Assembly: GCF_024723825.1 (NCBI RefSeq)
Contig: NZ_JANQBQ010000001.1
Location: 992,001 to 1,056,000, forward strand
DNA from: Romboutsia lituseburensis
GTDB lineage: Bacteria > Bacillota > Clostridia > Peptostreptococcales > Peptostreptococcaceae
DNA length: 64,000 nt
Direction of reading: 5' to 3'
A program made the translations under genes and the position numbers. Shown here in pieces: positions 55,530-64,000 of this stretch (positions are counted from its first letter, which is position 1; each line of letters begins with the position of its first letter). The notes under the pieces are model-generated. The model did no database searches and had not been told where the DNA came from. It saw only the letters and a program-made list of their open reading frames with translations.

Positions 55530-58214
55530 TTATTTTACAAATACATCCTTAACTTTTTTTGTTATTATTCTACCTTTTCGTCTTATAACATTTTTAACTA
55601 CTGCTGGTTTTAAATCTTCATAAGCTACACCTTCTGCATCATATTTTCTTACTAATGATATAGCGTCAAACTTGCATTTTGTAGTACATTGGCCACAACC
55701 TACACACATATATTCATCTACAACAGTAGCTCCACAACCTAAACATCTTTCTGTTTCTTTTTTCATTTGTTCTTCTGTAAAAATAAGACGCATATCTTTG
55801 AAAGATTCTTTTACATTTACATCAGATTTATGATTTGGTCTTTGTCTTGGCATTTTGTCATATCCTTCTAATTGCAAGCTTTTCTTATCAAATTCATGAT
55901 AGTCTCTTCTATCACGTCCATTTACTAAACTTTGCCCTGGCTGAACAAAACGATGAATTGATATAGCTCCTTGTTTACCTGCTGCTATTGCATCTATTGC
56001 AAATCTAGGACCAGTATATGAATCTCCTCCAGCAAATATATCAGGTTCATTTGTTTGATAAGTAAATCCATCAGCTTTTATTGTATTATTAGGATTTAAC
56101 TCTACTTTGCTTCCTTTAAGTAAATCGCCCCAATCAATACTTTGACCTACTGAAATTAAAACGTAATCAGCATCTACTACTTTTAAATTATTTTCATCAA
56201 ATACTGGAGAGAATTTTCCATTTTCATCAAATACAGAAATACATTTTTTAAATTCAACTCCTACTACTTTCTCATCTTCTACAATTATTCTATTAGGGCC
56301 CCAAGAGTTATTTATTACTATATTCTCTTCTAAAGCTTCTTCTATTTCTTCTTCTAGAGCAGGCATTTGTTCACGATTTTCTAAACAGAACATATCTACA
56401 CTATCTGCACCTACTCTTGTTGCATTTCTTGCAACATCTATAGCAACATTTCCTCCACCAATAACAACTACTTTTCCATTTAGTTTTACATCTTCTCCTA
56501 AGTTAACATCACGTACAAATTCTACCCCTGGTATAACACCTTTTGCATCTTCACCTTTTATATTTAATTTTCTACCAGCTTGTGCCCCAATTGCTAAATA
56601 GAAAGCGTCATTCCCATCTTTTCTTAATTCATCTAATGTAATATCCTTACCTACCTCTATACCTGTTTTAAACTCTACTCCCATTTGTCTTAGTATTTCT
56701 ATTTCAGCATTAATTACTTCTTTTTCCAATCTGAAAGAAGGAATCCCTAGAGTTAGCATACCACCAAGTGCTTTTTGTTTTTCAAACACAGTTACCTTGT
56801 ATCCGTCTATTGATAAATAGTAAGCACATGAAAGTCCAGCAGGTCCGCCACCTATTATGGCAATCTTCTTGCCATAACTATGTCTTTTTTTAGGAATGAA
56901 ACTATGCTCTTCTTTTAAATCTTGCTCAGCTATAAACTTTTTGATTTCATCTATAGCAATCGGTGAATCTATATTTCCTCTTGTACATGATGATTCACAC
57001 TTTCTAGGACAGATACGACCACATATAGCTGGAAATGGATTTTCTTGTTTTATAAGTTCTAAAGCTTCTTTGTATCTTCCTTGTGAAGCAAGCTTAATAT
57101 ATCCTTGAACAGCTATATTGGCAGGGCATGCAGTTTTACATGGACTTGTTCCACTTTCTACTACATCCTCTCTATTAATTCTATAATCTTCATTCCATCT
57201 ATCTGGTCCCCAATTAGTATTTCTTGGAGTCTCTTTTCTTTCTATTTTATCTACGATAGGTTTGCTAGAACATAATTTTTGACCTAGTTTCAAAGCATTA
57301 GTTGGGCAGTTTACTACACACTCCCCACAAGCAACACACTTATCTTTATCTACTTTAGATACATAATTAGAACGTACCATATCCGTATTTGCAAACATAT
57401 TTGCACCCTTCAGCGCTAAACAAGAACATCCACAGCAATTGCATATGGCGTGAGTTTTTCCTGAACCATCTAAGTTTGGTATTTGGTGCATTAAACCATT
57501 TTCTTCAGCTTTTTTTATTATTTCAAAAGCCTCTTCTCTAGTTATCTCTCTACCTCTTCCTGTTCTTATGTAATACTCAGCTGCATGACCTAGCTGAATA
57601 CACATATCCTCTTTTAAATGACCGCATCCTTCTCCCATGCTTTCTCTTGCTGTACGACATGAACAGTCTGATACAGAGAATTTATCACTATCGTATAAAT
57701 ATTTTGATATTTCCTCATACGAGGCTCTTCTCGTTTCTCCATCTATAGCTATTTCTATTGGAATAACACGCATAAGTCCCACGCCTGGGGGAAAACTACC
57801 TGTAGATCTAGGTCCATTTTCCACACCATAATCATGAAATGCTTTAGGAATTTGTGGATATTTTTTAGCCTGCTCCTTGTTATTAACCATCATTTCCATA
57901 ATTCCTGGTACCCAAGTTTCATACCAGAAAGTATCTACACCATCTATTTCATTAACAAAAACTACCCCTATTTTTGATAATGCTAATAATAACTCTGTGC
58001 ACCTATCAACACTTTTTTTGCATAAAGGTGCCACTTTTTCAGCCGTTATTTTTTGTCTAATCTTCATACAAAGTAAAACCTCTGCCATTTCATCAGTTAC
58101 AACTGGCTCTAAAATTTTATATCGTGCATCATTTTCATTAAAGTATCCCCTAGAACCTAGTTTCTTTCCACTAACTTGATTTGCAAATTGAAGAACCTTT
58201 TCTTTAATTGCCAT
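55530..58214 (-). CDS. Large FAD/NAD(P)-dependent iron-sulfur oxidoreductase (GltD-like) with winged-helix and ferredoxin domains
   Basis: The 894-residue protein has an N-terminal winged-helix-like region (1-110), a Cys-rich block (CSCRTARESMGEGCGH, then CIQLG and CNCCGCSC at about 185-275), a ferredoxin domain (CVACGECVVNCPTNAL at about 300), a GltD-type cluster domain (CKTACPAN, CGRICPRKCESSC), FAD-binding GGGPAGLSCAYYLSIDGY, NAD(P)H-binding VVIGGGNVAIDVARNATR, and a C-terminal ferredoxin domain (CLGCGATVVDEYMCVGCGQC, 20 residues, then KCKFDA). It should transfer electrons between NAD(P)H and ferredoxin or another partner and could be electron bifurcating. It is the second gene of the operon between hypB and the DUF5692-like gene. 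Confidence 0.85.
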   Translation of the reverse strand: MAIKEKVLQFANQVSGKKLGSRGYFNENDARYKILEPVVTDEMAEVLLCMKIRQKITAEKVAPLCKKSVDRCTELLLALSKIGVVFVNEIDGVDTFWYETWVPGIMEMMVNNKEQAKKYPQIPKAFHDYGVENGPRSTGSFPPGVGLMRVIPIEIAIDGETRRASYEEISKYLYDSDKFSVSDCSCRTARESMGEGCGHLKEDMCIQLGHAAEYYIRTGRGREITREEAFEIIKKAEENGLMHQIPNLDGSGKTHAICNCCGCSCLALKGANMFANTDMVRSNYVSKVDKDKCVACGECVVNCPTNALKLGQKLCSSKPIVDKIERKETPRNTNWGPDRWNEDYRINREDVVESGTSPCKTACPANIAVQGYIKLASQGRYKEALELIKQENPFPAICGRICPRKCESSCTRGNIDSPIAIDEIKKFIAEQDLKEEHSFIPKKRHSYGKKIAIIGGGPAGLSCAYYLSIDGYKVTVFEKQKALGGMLTLGIPSFRLEKEVINAEIEILRQMGVEFKTGIEVGKDITLDELRKDGNDAFYLAIGAQAGRKLNIKGEDAKGVIPGVEFVRDVNLGEDVKLNGKVVVIGGGNVAIDVARNATRVGADSVDMFCLENREQMPALEEEIEEALEENIVINNSWGPNRIIVEDEKVVGVEFKKCISVFDENGKFSPVFDENNLKVVDADYVLISVGQSIDWGDLLKGSKVELNPNNTIKADGFTYQTNEPDIFAGGDSYTGPRFAIDAIAAGKQGAISIHRFVQPGQSLVNGRDRRDYHEFDKKSLQLEGYDKMPRQRPNHKSDVNVKESFKDMRLIFTEEQMKKETERCLGCGATVVDEYMCVGCGQCTTKCKFDAISLVRKYDAEGVAYEDLKPAVVKNVIRRKGRIITKKVKDVFVK

Positions 58215-58251
58215 AGTAATCTCCCCTAAAAATTTTAATTTTTATATTATA

Positions 58252-58920
58252 TTACTGATTCCATACTCTTATTTCTTTTCTTATCCAATCGGCCCATTCA
58301 TCCATACCTTCACCAGTTTTCGCTGATATCGCTATAACTTTTATATTTGGATTTAGTTTTTTAATATATTCTTTAACTAAGTCTAAATCAAAGTCAAAAT
58401 ACTCTATAGCATCAATTTTATTTATTAAAACTACATCCACTATGGAAAACATTAATGGATATTTAAGAGGTTTATCATGACCCTCAGGTATACTAAGTAT
58501 CATAGTGTTTTTTGAAGAACCAGTATCAAATTCTGCTGGACATACTAAATTCCCCACATTTTCTAATATTACAAAGTCTAAATCCTCTGTTCCAAGTTCT
58601 ACTAAACCTTGCTTGGTCATATCTGCATCTAAATGGCACATCCCACCTGTATGTAACTGTATTACTTTTGCTCCTGTTTTTGAAACAGTATTAGCATCAA
58701 CATCGGAGTCTATATCTGCTTCCATAATCCCTATTTTCATTTCATCTTTTAATGTCTCAATAGTTCTTAACACGGTTGTAGTCTTACCTGATCCTGGAGA
58801 AGACATTAAATTTAATAAAAAAGTTTTCTCTTTTTTTAAATCTTCTCTAAGCAAATTTGCTTGTTTATCATTATTTTCAAAAACACTTTCCTTTATTTCA
58901 ATTACTTTATATTTCTCCAT
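58252..58920 (-). CDS. hypB: HypB, nickel-inserting GTPase
   Basis: The 222-residue protein is a SIMIBI GTPase with P-loop SSPGSGKTT (Lys46), EADIDSDVDA, metal site residues Cys95 and His96 in GGMCHLDADM and Cys127 in NLVCPAEFD, and NKID for guanine specificity. It lacks the N-terminal CxxCGC nickel motif of E. coli HypB, so nickel storage is probably not part of its job. It should hand nickel from HypA to a target enzyme. It is the first gene of the operon, 37 bases before the flavoprotein gene. Confidence 0.92.
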   Translation of the reverse strand: MEKYKVIEIKESVFENNDKQANLLREDLKKEKTFLLNLMSSPGSGKTTTVLRTIETLKDEMKIGIMEADIDSDVDANTVSKTGAKVIQLHTGGMCHLDADMTKQGLVELGTEDLDFVILENVGNLVCPAEFDTGSSKNTMILSIPEGHDKPLKYPLMFSIVDVVLINKIDAIEYFDFDLDLVKEYIKKLNPNIKVIAISAKTGEGMDEWADWIRKEIRVWNQ

Positions 58921-59203
58921 AAAATGCCCCCTTAATATTTATTGGTATTATCAAAAGTATTTAATGTATTTCAAACCATTCATTTGTTAATTTTATAACA
59001 TTATTTTATGCAGAATCATTTTCACAGAATCTTATTCTGTAATTAAAATGTAACAGTTTTAACATATTTTGTAAATATATACTTTTAGTTTTCATTTCTT
59101 TTCTTTCATAACTTATCATTATATATTTGCTTTTTTTATGCTATACTAAATAATTATATAATTTACTGTATTGACATTGCAGTGCTATAGAAAGGTATTT
59201 GTC
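58921..59203. promoter_or_regulatory. Divergent promoter region of hypB and the TetR gene
   Basis: A perfect inverted repeat ACAGAAT (59024-59030), CTT, ATTCTGT (59034-59040) lies in the middle, with an extra CAGAAT at 59011. It has the size of a TetR operator and may let the TetR protein control both genes. AT-rich promoter-like sequence (TATACT about 59145) faces the TetR gene. Confidence 0.55.
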
Positions 59204-59818
59204 ATGAAAAAATTAACTAAGAGACAAAAACAAGCTATTGCAACCAAACTTAGAATTACACAAGTAGCAACTAGACTTTTTAAGTTAAATGGCTTTGATA
59301 GCGTGAAAGTTCAAGACATCTGCCAAGCTGCAGAGATTTCAACAGGAGCTTTTTATCATCATTTCAAATCAAAAGCAGAAATAATTAATACAGCTTATGA
59401 GCAAGTTGATATTCTAGTAATGGATAGACTTGAAACAAAAAGCTTTTGTTCAAATCTTGATAAATTATTATTTTTATTAGGTGAGGGTGCTAATATGATG
59501 GAGGAACTTGGCTGGGTATTTGTAAGTGAGATATATAAAAATTTACTTTCAATAGATGGAAAGTATTCTACTAAACCTGACCGTTATATTGCATTAGAAG
59601 TTAAATCCATTGTAGAAGATTCCATAAAAAGTGGTGAGTTAGATAGCTCTATTTCTTCACTAGATTTGACTATAATAATTATGAGAATATCTAGAGGTAC
59701 TATATTTGACTGGTGTCTGAATGATGGAAGTTATAATCTTAAATCTACAATGGAATTTGAATTAAACTTAGTTCTTTCTAATTTTAAAACTGAAAAACCA
59801 TATGGAAATAGTCGCTAA
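59204..59818 (+). CDS. TetR family regulator of the HypAB/DUF5692 locus
   Basis: The protein has 204 residues from ATG at 59204 (AAAGG eight bases upstream; a longer frame starts at 59171). Its N-terminal HTH has RITQVATRLFKLNGFDSVKV and QDICQAAEISTGAFYHHFKS (both 20 residues); the rest is a helical ligand-binding domain. It is divergent from hypB and upstream of the second DUF5692-like gene, so the ligand and targets are likely in this locus. The palindrome at 59024-59040 is a candidate operator. Confidence 0.82.
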   Translation: MKKLTKRQKQAIATKLRITQVATRLFKLNGFDSVKVQDICQAAEISTGAFYHHFKSKAEIINTAYEQVDILVMDRLETKSFCSNLDKLLFLLGEGANMMEELGWVFVSEIYKNLLSIDGKYSTKPDRYIALEVKSIVEDSIKSGELDSSISSLDLTIIIMRISRGTIFDWCLNDGSYNLKSTMEFELNLVLSNFKTEKPYGNSR

Positions 59819-59835
59819 CAATGCGACTTTTTTTA
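59810..59835 (+). terminator. Terminator after the TetR gene
   Basis: AGTCGC and GCGACT pair around TAACAAT, followed by seven T, overlapping the stop codon. Confidence 0.75.
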
Positions 59836-59899
59836 ATTTTAAAATATTTATCTAAATATAAAAATTTTGTGAAATTTCATACTTTTCAATAAATGCTAA

Positions 59900-59913
59900 A
59901 TACTCATTAGTAT
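59900..59913. promoter_or_regulatory. Small palindrome before the second DUF5692-like gene
   Basis: ATACT and AGTAT flank CATT. It is not like the palindrome near hypB. A very strong GAGGGGGG ribosome binding site lies closer to the start. Confidence 0.35.
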
Positions 59914-59987
59914 GTTTCGTTTTCTAACTAAAGGTGCTACAATAATCCTGATTTATCACTTTATATATAATCGAGGGGGGTAACATT

Positions 59988-60911
59988 ATGTTTTTATTTG
60001 AATCACAGCCAATTACTAATTGGCTTATGCTATTTTTAGTATTCATTTTATTAATTATATTAAACGAAATTGGACGCCGTTATAAATGGGGTTGGGTTGC
60101 ACTATTTATAGTATTACCAATAATTCTTACATTATTTGTATGGCCTAATACTACTAACGGTACTAGTGTAAATGACTGGTTTCACTACGCAAAAGTTTAT
60201 TCTGCTTTAGCAGGATGTATAGGTTTTTGGCTAATACGCCACTTAAAAGACGCTACTAGTCATAGATGGGTTTTATATTTTCCTCCACTAATTCTTGCAA
60301 TTAATATTCTTGAGGCTGTTTCTCGTGATTTTCAAATTGGATCCCTAGGCCTTACAAAAGAAGTATTTGAAGGAATAATGTTGTATAGTGGTTCTTGGAA
60401 TTACTTAAATGGTATTGCAGGTATCTTAAATATAATTACAATCACAGGTTGGGCGGGAATTTGTATTAGCAAAGATAAAAGCAAAGATATGTTATGGCCA
60501 GACATGTGCTGGTTCTGGATTATCGCTTATGATATTTGGAACTTTGCATATACTTATAACTGTTTAGGGGATCATGCTTGGTACTGTGGCATTGCATTAC
60601 TAATCGCACCAACTGTAACTGCCTTTACTCTTAAAAAAGGTGCTTGGTTACAGCATCGTGCACAAACACTTGCTCTTTGGTGTATGTTTGCAATGACATG
60701 CCCTTCATTCATTGATGAATCACAATTTGCTGTTAAATCAACACAAAATCCAACTGCATTATTTATTTTAAGTTTAATTGCACTTCTTGCTAATGTAGCA
60801 TTATTTGTTTATATGATCTACAAAATAAGAAAAACAAAACTCAATCCATATAAAGGTGAGCTTTATACAGATCTTAAGTGCTATGAAGAAGTAAAAGCAT
60901 TTGCTGAATAA
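59988..60911 (+). CDS. DUF5692-like multi-pass membrane protein (second copy)
   Basis: The 307-residue protein has eight to nine membrane segments. It shares with the operon copy (54569-55504) the blocks NEIGRRYKWG, YSALAGCIGF, FPPLILAINILEAVSRDFQI (20 residues), GIAGILNIITI, WPDMCWFWIIAYD, WNFAYTYNC, DH--YCG-ALL and KKGAWLQHRAQTLALW. It has more Cys than the first copy. It has a very strong ribosome binding site, is read away from the operon and probably responds to the same TetR protein. Two paralogues of an unknown membrane family in one locus suggest a two-subunit or inducible-variant role. Confidence 0.72.
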   Translation: MFLFESQPITNWLMLFLVFILLIILNEIGRRYKWGWVALFIVLPIILTLFVWPNTTNGTSVNDWFHYAKVYSALAGCIGFWLIRHLKDATSHRWVLYFPPLILAINILEAVSRDFQIGSLGLTKEVFEGIMLYSGSWNYLNGIAGILNIITITGWAGICISKDKSKDMLWPDMCWFWIIAYDIWNFAYTYNCLGDHAWYCGIALLIAPTVTAFTLKKGAWLQHRAQTLALWCMFAMTCPSFIDESQFAVKSTQNPTALFILSLIALLANVALFVYMIYKIRKTKLNPYKGELYTDLKCYEEVKAFAE

Positions 60912-60987
60912 AAAATAAAGCTTGGTTCTGTCTATTTCACACATATTAAGTTAAAATATGAACTTAATTATATTAATTAATATAATT

Positions 60988-61016
60988 AAAAGGAGTAGAT
61001 AAAGTCTACTCCTTTT
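60988..61016. terminator. Bidirectional terminator
   Basis: A perfect 12-bp stem (60988-60999 with 61005-61016) lies between convergent genes. Confidence 0.85.
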
Positions 61017-61040
61017 ATATACTCGGTTCACATAATTTTA

Positions 61041-61880
61041 TTATATATTTACTATTTTTTTCTTATTTTTATAACAGTAAAGTCTAGCATTAACTTCACA
61101 TCCTATTAATATAGCCCAGCTACTTAGATAAAGCCATGTCATTAAGACAATTATTCCACCTATACTGCCATATATCATTTCATAGTTTGCATAGTAATTA
61201 GAATAGTAAGAATAAGAAAATGACACAATTATCCACCCTAGTGTTGCAACTATTGCTCCAGGTGTTGCTTCCTTTAAACTTATTTTTTTATTTGGTGTGT
61301 ATTTGTATAAACTTATTAATATGATAACGATAGTAGATACACCTATGGTATATCTGCAAATATTCCACACATCCATAAATATTTTATCTAATCCTATAAA
61401 TCCAAATATAAAATAGCCTATTTTCTCTCCATATACTAAAAATATCATTGATGAAAAAATTAATAATAAAAGACCTATTGTAAATAAAAATGCTATTATA
61501 AATACTTTTATATAAGATCTTGTTTCTTTTACATTATAAGACTTATTTGCACCTCTTATAATTGCTCTAACAGCTCTAGAAGATGTCCATACCGTTAGAA
61601 AAAAACTCATTATTATAAAGCTTGAGCTTTTATTGGCAATTGCAGAGTTAATTATAGAGTAAGCTAGGTCAAACGCACTTTCTGGCATCATATTTTTTAA
61701 AATTTCTATATATCTATTAAGATGAAGTATAGGAATATACACTATACTACTTATAGTAAACATTAAAAAAGGAAAAAAGGATAATAACAAGTAAAAAGAC
61801 ATTTCTGCTGCTTTTGAATTTATATCACTATAATTAGATTCTTTAAAATAATTTATGATGCTGTACCTGTCTGCTTTCAT
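61041..61880 (-). CDS. YihY/BrkB family membrane protein
   Basis: The 279-residue protein has six membrane segments and the family blocks NSKAAEMSFYLLLSFFPFLM, WTSSRAVRAIIRGANKSY and GSIGGIIVLMTWLYLSSWAI that mark YihY/RbnY/BrkB proteins. They are not RNase BN despite old labels; the role is unclear and may concern membrane lipid or envelope maintenance. A GGAGAGGAGG site precedes the start. It is a single-gene unit between two terminators. Confidence 0.87.
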   Translation of the reverse strand: MKADRYSIINYFKESNYSDINSKAAEMSFYLLLSFFPFLMFTISSIVYIPILHLNRYIEILKNMMPESAFDLAYSIINSAIANKSSSFIIMSFFLTVWTSSRAVRAIIRGANKSYNVKETRSYIKVFIIAFLFTIGLLLLIFSSMIFLVYGEKIGYFIFGFIGLDKIFMDVWNICRYTIGVSTIVIILISLYKYTPNKKISLKEATPGAIVATLGWIIVSFSYSYYSNYYANYEMIYGSIGGIIVLMTWLYLSSWAILIGCEVNARLYCYKNKKKIVNI

Positions 61881-62007
61881 AGATTTTACCTCCTCTCCTT
61901 TGTTCCATTTTATTAATTATATGGACTTATAACTTCTATTATATTTATTTAAACATATTTTTAATTATACCTTTTCTATACTATTTGTATATATTTTTTG
62001 AATTTAA

Positions 62008-62036
62008 AAAGGGTGCAAAATTTTATTGCACCCTTT
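62008..62036 (-). terminator. Terminator after the phosphohexomutase gene
   Basis: AAAGGGTGCAA (62008-62018) pairs with TTGCACCCTTT (62026-62036), just after the stop, with T residues on the minus strand. Confidence 0.85.
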
Positions 62037-62043
62037 ATATTAA

Positions 62044-63741
62044 CTACATTAGCTTATCTATTGTATTATTTATATAAGTTTTTATTGCTGTGATTTTTTC
62101 ATTTGCCATTTTTTCATTTTCACCTTTAACTGCTACATAAAACTTTAGCTTTGGTTCTGTACCTGAAGGTCTTACTGCTATCCATGATCCATCTTCTAAG
62201 AAATATTTTAATACTTCAGCTTTAGGAAGACCATCAATTCCTTTAGCATAATCTTTTGTGTCTACAACTTTTACTTTATTTACATTATCTATACCATTTT
62301 CTCTAAAGTAATCTATTATATCTTTTATTTTAGCTATACCCTCTATTCCTTTTAGTGTTAAAGATATAGTTTCTTCTTTAAAGAATCCATATTTTTTATA
62401 TAATTCTATTAATCCTTCATATAAGCTAAGTCCCTTAGAGTAATAGTAAGCTGCCATTTCACCTATTAAAACTGCAGCAACAACGCCATCTTTATCTCTT
62501 GCATGAGTTCCTACTAAGTATCCATAACTTTCTTCATATCCAAACATATATGTTTTTTCATTATTTTGTTCAAATGATTTTATTTTTTCTCCGATAAACT
62601 TAAATCCTGTAAGTACATTTAGTACCTCTACATTATTAGCTTTAGCTATATCTGCACCAAATTCAGATGTAACTATAGTTTTTATTAATGCAGAGCTATC
62701 TTTAAGTTTATTATTCTCTTTAAGTCCTTCTATTATATAGTTAGTTAACATTCCACCTATCTGGTTTCCTGTTAATAATGCATATTCTCCACTTGTAGTT
62801 TTAACTGCAACTCCAACTCTATCACAGTCTGGATCAGTTGCTATAACTAAATTAGCACCTACTTCTTTAGCAAGATCTATGCCTCTAGTTAAAGCTTTTT
62901 TATCTTCTGGATTAGGATAGTCTATACCTGCAAAGTTTGGATCTGGCATTTCTTCTTCCTTAACCACAGCTACATTTTCAAATCCAACTTCTTTTAATGC
63001 TCTTTTTATTGGAACATTTCCAGTTCCGCAAAGTGGAGTAAACACTATTTTAAAATCTTTTCCAACTTCTTTTATTAATTCTTTTCTTATTACTTGCGAT
63101 TTAACAGCTTCTATAAATTCTGTATCTTGTTTTTCGTCTAACATTATAACTAATTGTTTATTTTCTTCAGTTAATGTTGGTATTGTGCTGTAATCATGTA
63201 TTTCATTTATTTCATCTGTTATATCATTTGCTATATGAGGCATTACTTGTGCGCCATCTTTCCAGTATACTTTGTATCCGTTGTATTCTGTTGGATTGTG
63301 ACTTGCTGTTATTACGATACCAGCTATTGCATTTAAGTTTCTAACCGCAAAAGATAGTTCTGGCGTAGTTCTTAAGTTATCGAATATGTATGCTTTTATG
63401 CCACATGCTGCTAATGTGTTTGCAGCTTCCATACAAAACTCTCTAGACATATGTCTATTGTCATGTGCTATGACTACCCCTCTATTTTTTTCTTCTTCTG
63501 TTGTGTTTTTTATTATGTAGTTTGCAAGTCCAAAAGTTGCTCTTCTTACTGTATATATATTTATTCTATTTGTTCCAGCTGCTATAACTCCTCTAAGTCC
63601 AGCTGTCCCAAACTCTAAATCCTTATAAAATCTATCTTCTATTTCTTTTTTATCATCTTTTAACGCTTCAAGTTCTTGTTTTGTTTTTTCATCGAAATAA
63701 GGCTTATTTATCCACTCTTCATACTTTTTCATGTACTCCAT
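62044..63741 (-). CDS. pgcA: Phosphoglucomutase/phosphomannomutase (PgcA-like)
   Basis: The 565-residue protein has the four-domain alpha-D-phosphohexomutase layout: a FGTAGLRGVIAAGTNRIN start region, the phosphoserine loop ITASHNPTEYNGYKVYW, the Mg loop ATDPDCDRVGVAV, the sugar loop GYEESYGYLVG and the phosphate-binding RPSGTEPKLKFY near the end. It interconverts hexose 6- and 1-phosphates for cell-wall polymer or lipoteichoic acid glycolipid synthesis. Length fits Bacillus PgcA. The ATG at 63741 has GGGAGA upstream. Confidence 0.94.
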   Translation of the reverse strand: MEYMKKYEEWINKPYFDEKTKQELEALKDDKKEIEDRFYKDLEFGTAGLRGVIAAGTNRINIYTVRRATFGLANYIIKNTTEEEKNRGVVIAHDNRHMSREFCMEAANTLAACGIKAYIFDNLRTTPELSFAVRNLNAIAGIVITASHNPTEYNGYKVYWKDGAQVMPHIANDITDEINEIHDYSTIPTLTEENKQLVIMLDEKQDTEFIEAVKSQVIRKELIKEVGKDFKIVFTPLCGTGNVPIKRALKEVGFENVAVVKEEEMPDPNFAGIDYPNPEDKKALTRGIDLAKEVGANLVIATDPDCDRVGVAVKTTSGEYALLTGNQIGGMLTNYIIEGLKENNKLKDSSALIKTIVTSEFGADIAKANNVEVLNVLTGFKFIGEKIKSFEQNNEKTYMFGYEESYGYLVGTHARDKDGVVAAVLIGEMAAYYYSKGLSLYEGLIELYKKYGFFKEETISLTLKGIEGIAKIKDIIDYFRENGIDNVNKVKVVDTKDYAKGIDGLPKAEVLKYFLEDGSWIAVRPSGTEPKLKFYVAVKGENEKMANEKITAIKTYINNTIDKLM

Positions 63742-63916
63742 AAATTATCTCCCTTTCATCCTCACTGTTTTTAATAACGAATAGTATAAAACGATTTTTT
63801 TACTAAAACTTTATTATTCTTTATTTTATATTGTTTTTCTATGTATGTAAAGATAACATAATTAAACATTTCGTTCAATAAAAACGTATATGCATATTAC
63901 GACATGTTTATGGCAA

Positions 63917-63948
63917 AAAAAAGAGAATATTGTTTTATTCTCTTTTTT
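63917..63948 (-). terminator. Terminator of a gene beyond the right edge
   Basis: A 13-bp stem (63917-63929 with 63936-63948) is followed by a T run on the minus strand. No gene within the window ends here, so it should serve the partial frame at the edge. Confidence 0.75.
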
Positions 63949-63972
63949 GATAGTATATGTATTTAATTTTTT

Positions 63973-64000
63973 CTATCTGCTTACATATATGTCTATTGGT
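63973..64000 (-). CDS. Last codons of a gene entering from the right edge
   Basis: A minus-strand frame reads PIDIYVSR to a TAG at 63973-63975, 25 bases before a strong terminator. Only nine codons are visible, so no function can be given; another frame would stop at about 63927 and cannot be excluded. Confidence 0.35.

Noticed and set aside
54200-58920. Hydrogenase operon
   Set aside because: HypA and HypB are present, but no hydrogenase large or small subunit (CxxC-type nickel ligands) or hypC-F is found here, so a hydrogenase call is not supported.
58505-58990. Plus-strand 161-codon frame opposite hypB
   Set aside because: Antisense to a well conserved GTPase; composition follows the hypB codons.
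1-64000. CRISPR arrays, tRNA or rRNA genes
   Set aside because: No regularly spaced repeats, no tRNA-like T-loop/acceptor arrangement and no rRNA sequence were seen on either strand.

Overview
The window is very AT-rich, its genes are separated by short intergenic hairpins, and strong AGGAGG-type ribosome binding sites precede most starts. Gene content (2-oxoacid:ferredoxin oxidoreductase, flavin/iron-sulfur dicluster enzymes, GlnRS, LytTR/GHKL two-component system, clostridial regulators) points to an anaerobic low-GC Firmicute of class Clostridia, most likely family Peptostreptococcaceae. That placement is inferred from gene families, not from a marker gene. No rRNA, tRNA, CRISPR array or intact mobile element was seen.

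Layout. 1-2.7 kb: end of a VorDB-type 2-oxoacid oxidoreductase operon, then MnmM-like and RluB-like RNA modification genes. 3-12 kb: transporters, lipoprotein and envelope genes, including a lysine riboswitch (about 5985-6160) in front of a lysA relic that has lost two internal segments without losing frame. 12.5-20.4 kb: glnS, lipid kinase, LUD protein, YaaA, DUF389 protein, alpha/beta hydrolase and a BMP-type binding protein without a lipobox. 20.6-21.6 kb: guanidine-I riboswitch plus Gdx guanidinium exporter, then a small protein. 21.7-29.2 kb: two MFS exporters (one with a TetR regulator and two matching operators), an ATPase, a GNAT gene truncated at an (AT)6 tract, and a pentapeptide-repeat protein. 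29.5-36.1 kb: FUSC transporter, decayed blaI/blaR1, secreted helical protein, D,D-carboxypeptidase, S41 protease, an IS982-family relic and an SH3b/3D cell-wall protein.

36.8-41.7 kb is a sigma-54 unit: an EamA transporter and a large FAD/Fe-S/CCG oxidoreductase read from a textbook -24/-12 promoter, divergent from an activator without a sensor domain but with a Cys-rich linker. 41.8-53.9 kb: staygreen-family protein, acyltransferase-like protein, chemoreceptor, an ABC transporter behind a leader terminator, and a two-component system in which both genes are broken (nonsense codon in the regulator, frameshifting deletion in the kinase), then methionine aminopeptidase.

54.2-60.9 kb is the most unusual region: a tight operon hypB / dicluster flavoprotein / DUF5692-like membrane protein / hypA, divergent from a TetR regulator and a second DUF5692-like gene. 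It pairs nickel-insertion factors with an uncharacterised membrane family and an electron-transfer flavoprotein, with no hydrogenase genes in view. The window ends with a YihY/BrkB protein and a phosphohexomutase.
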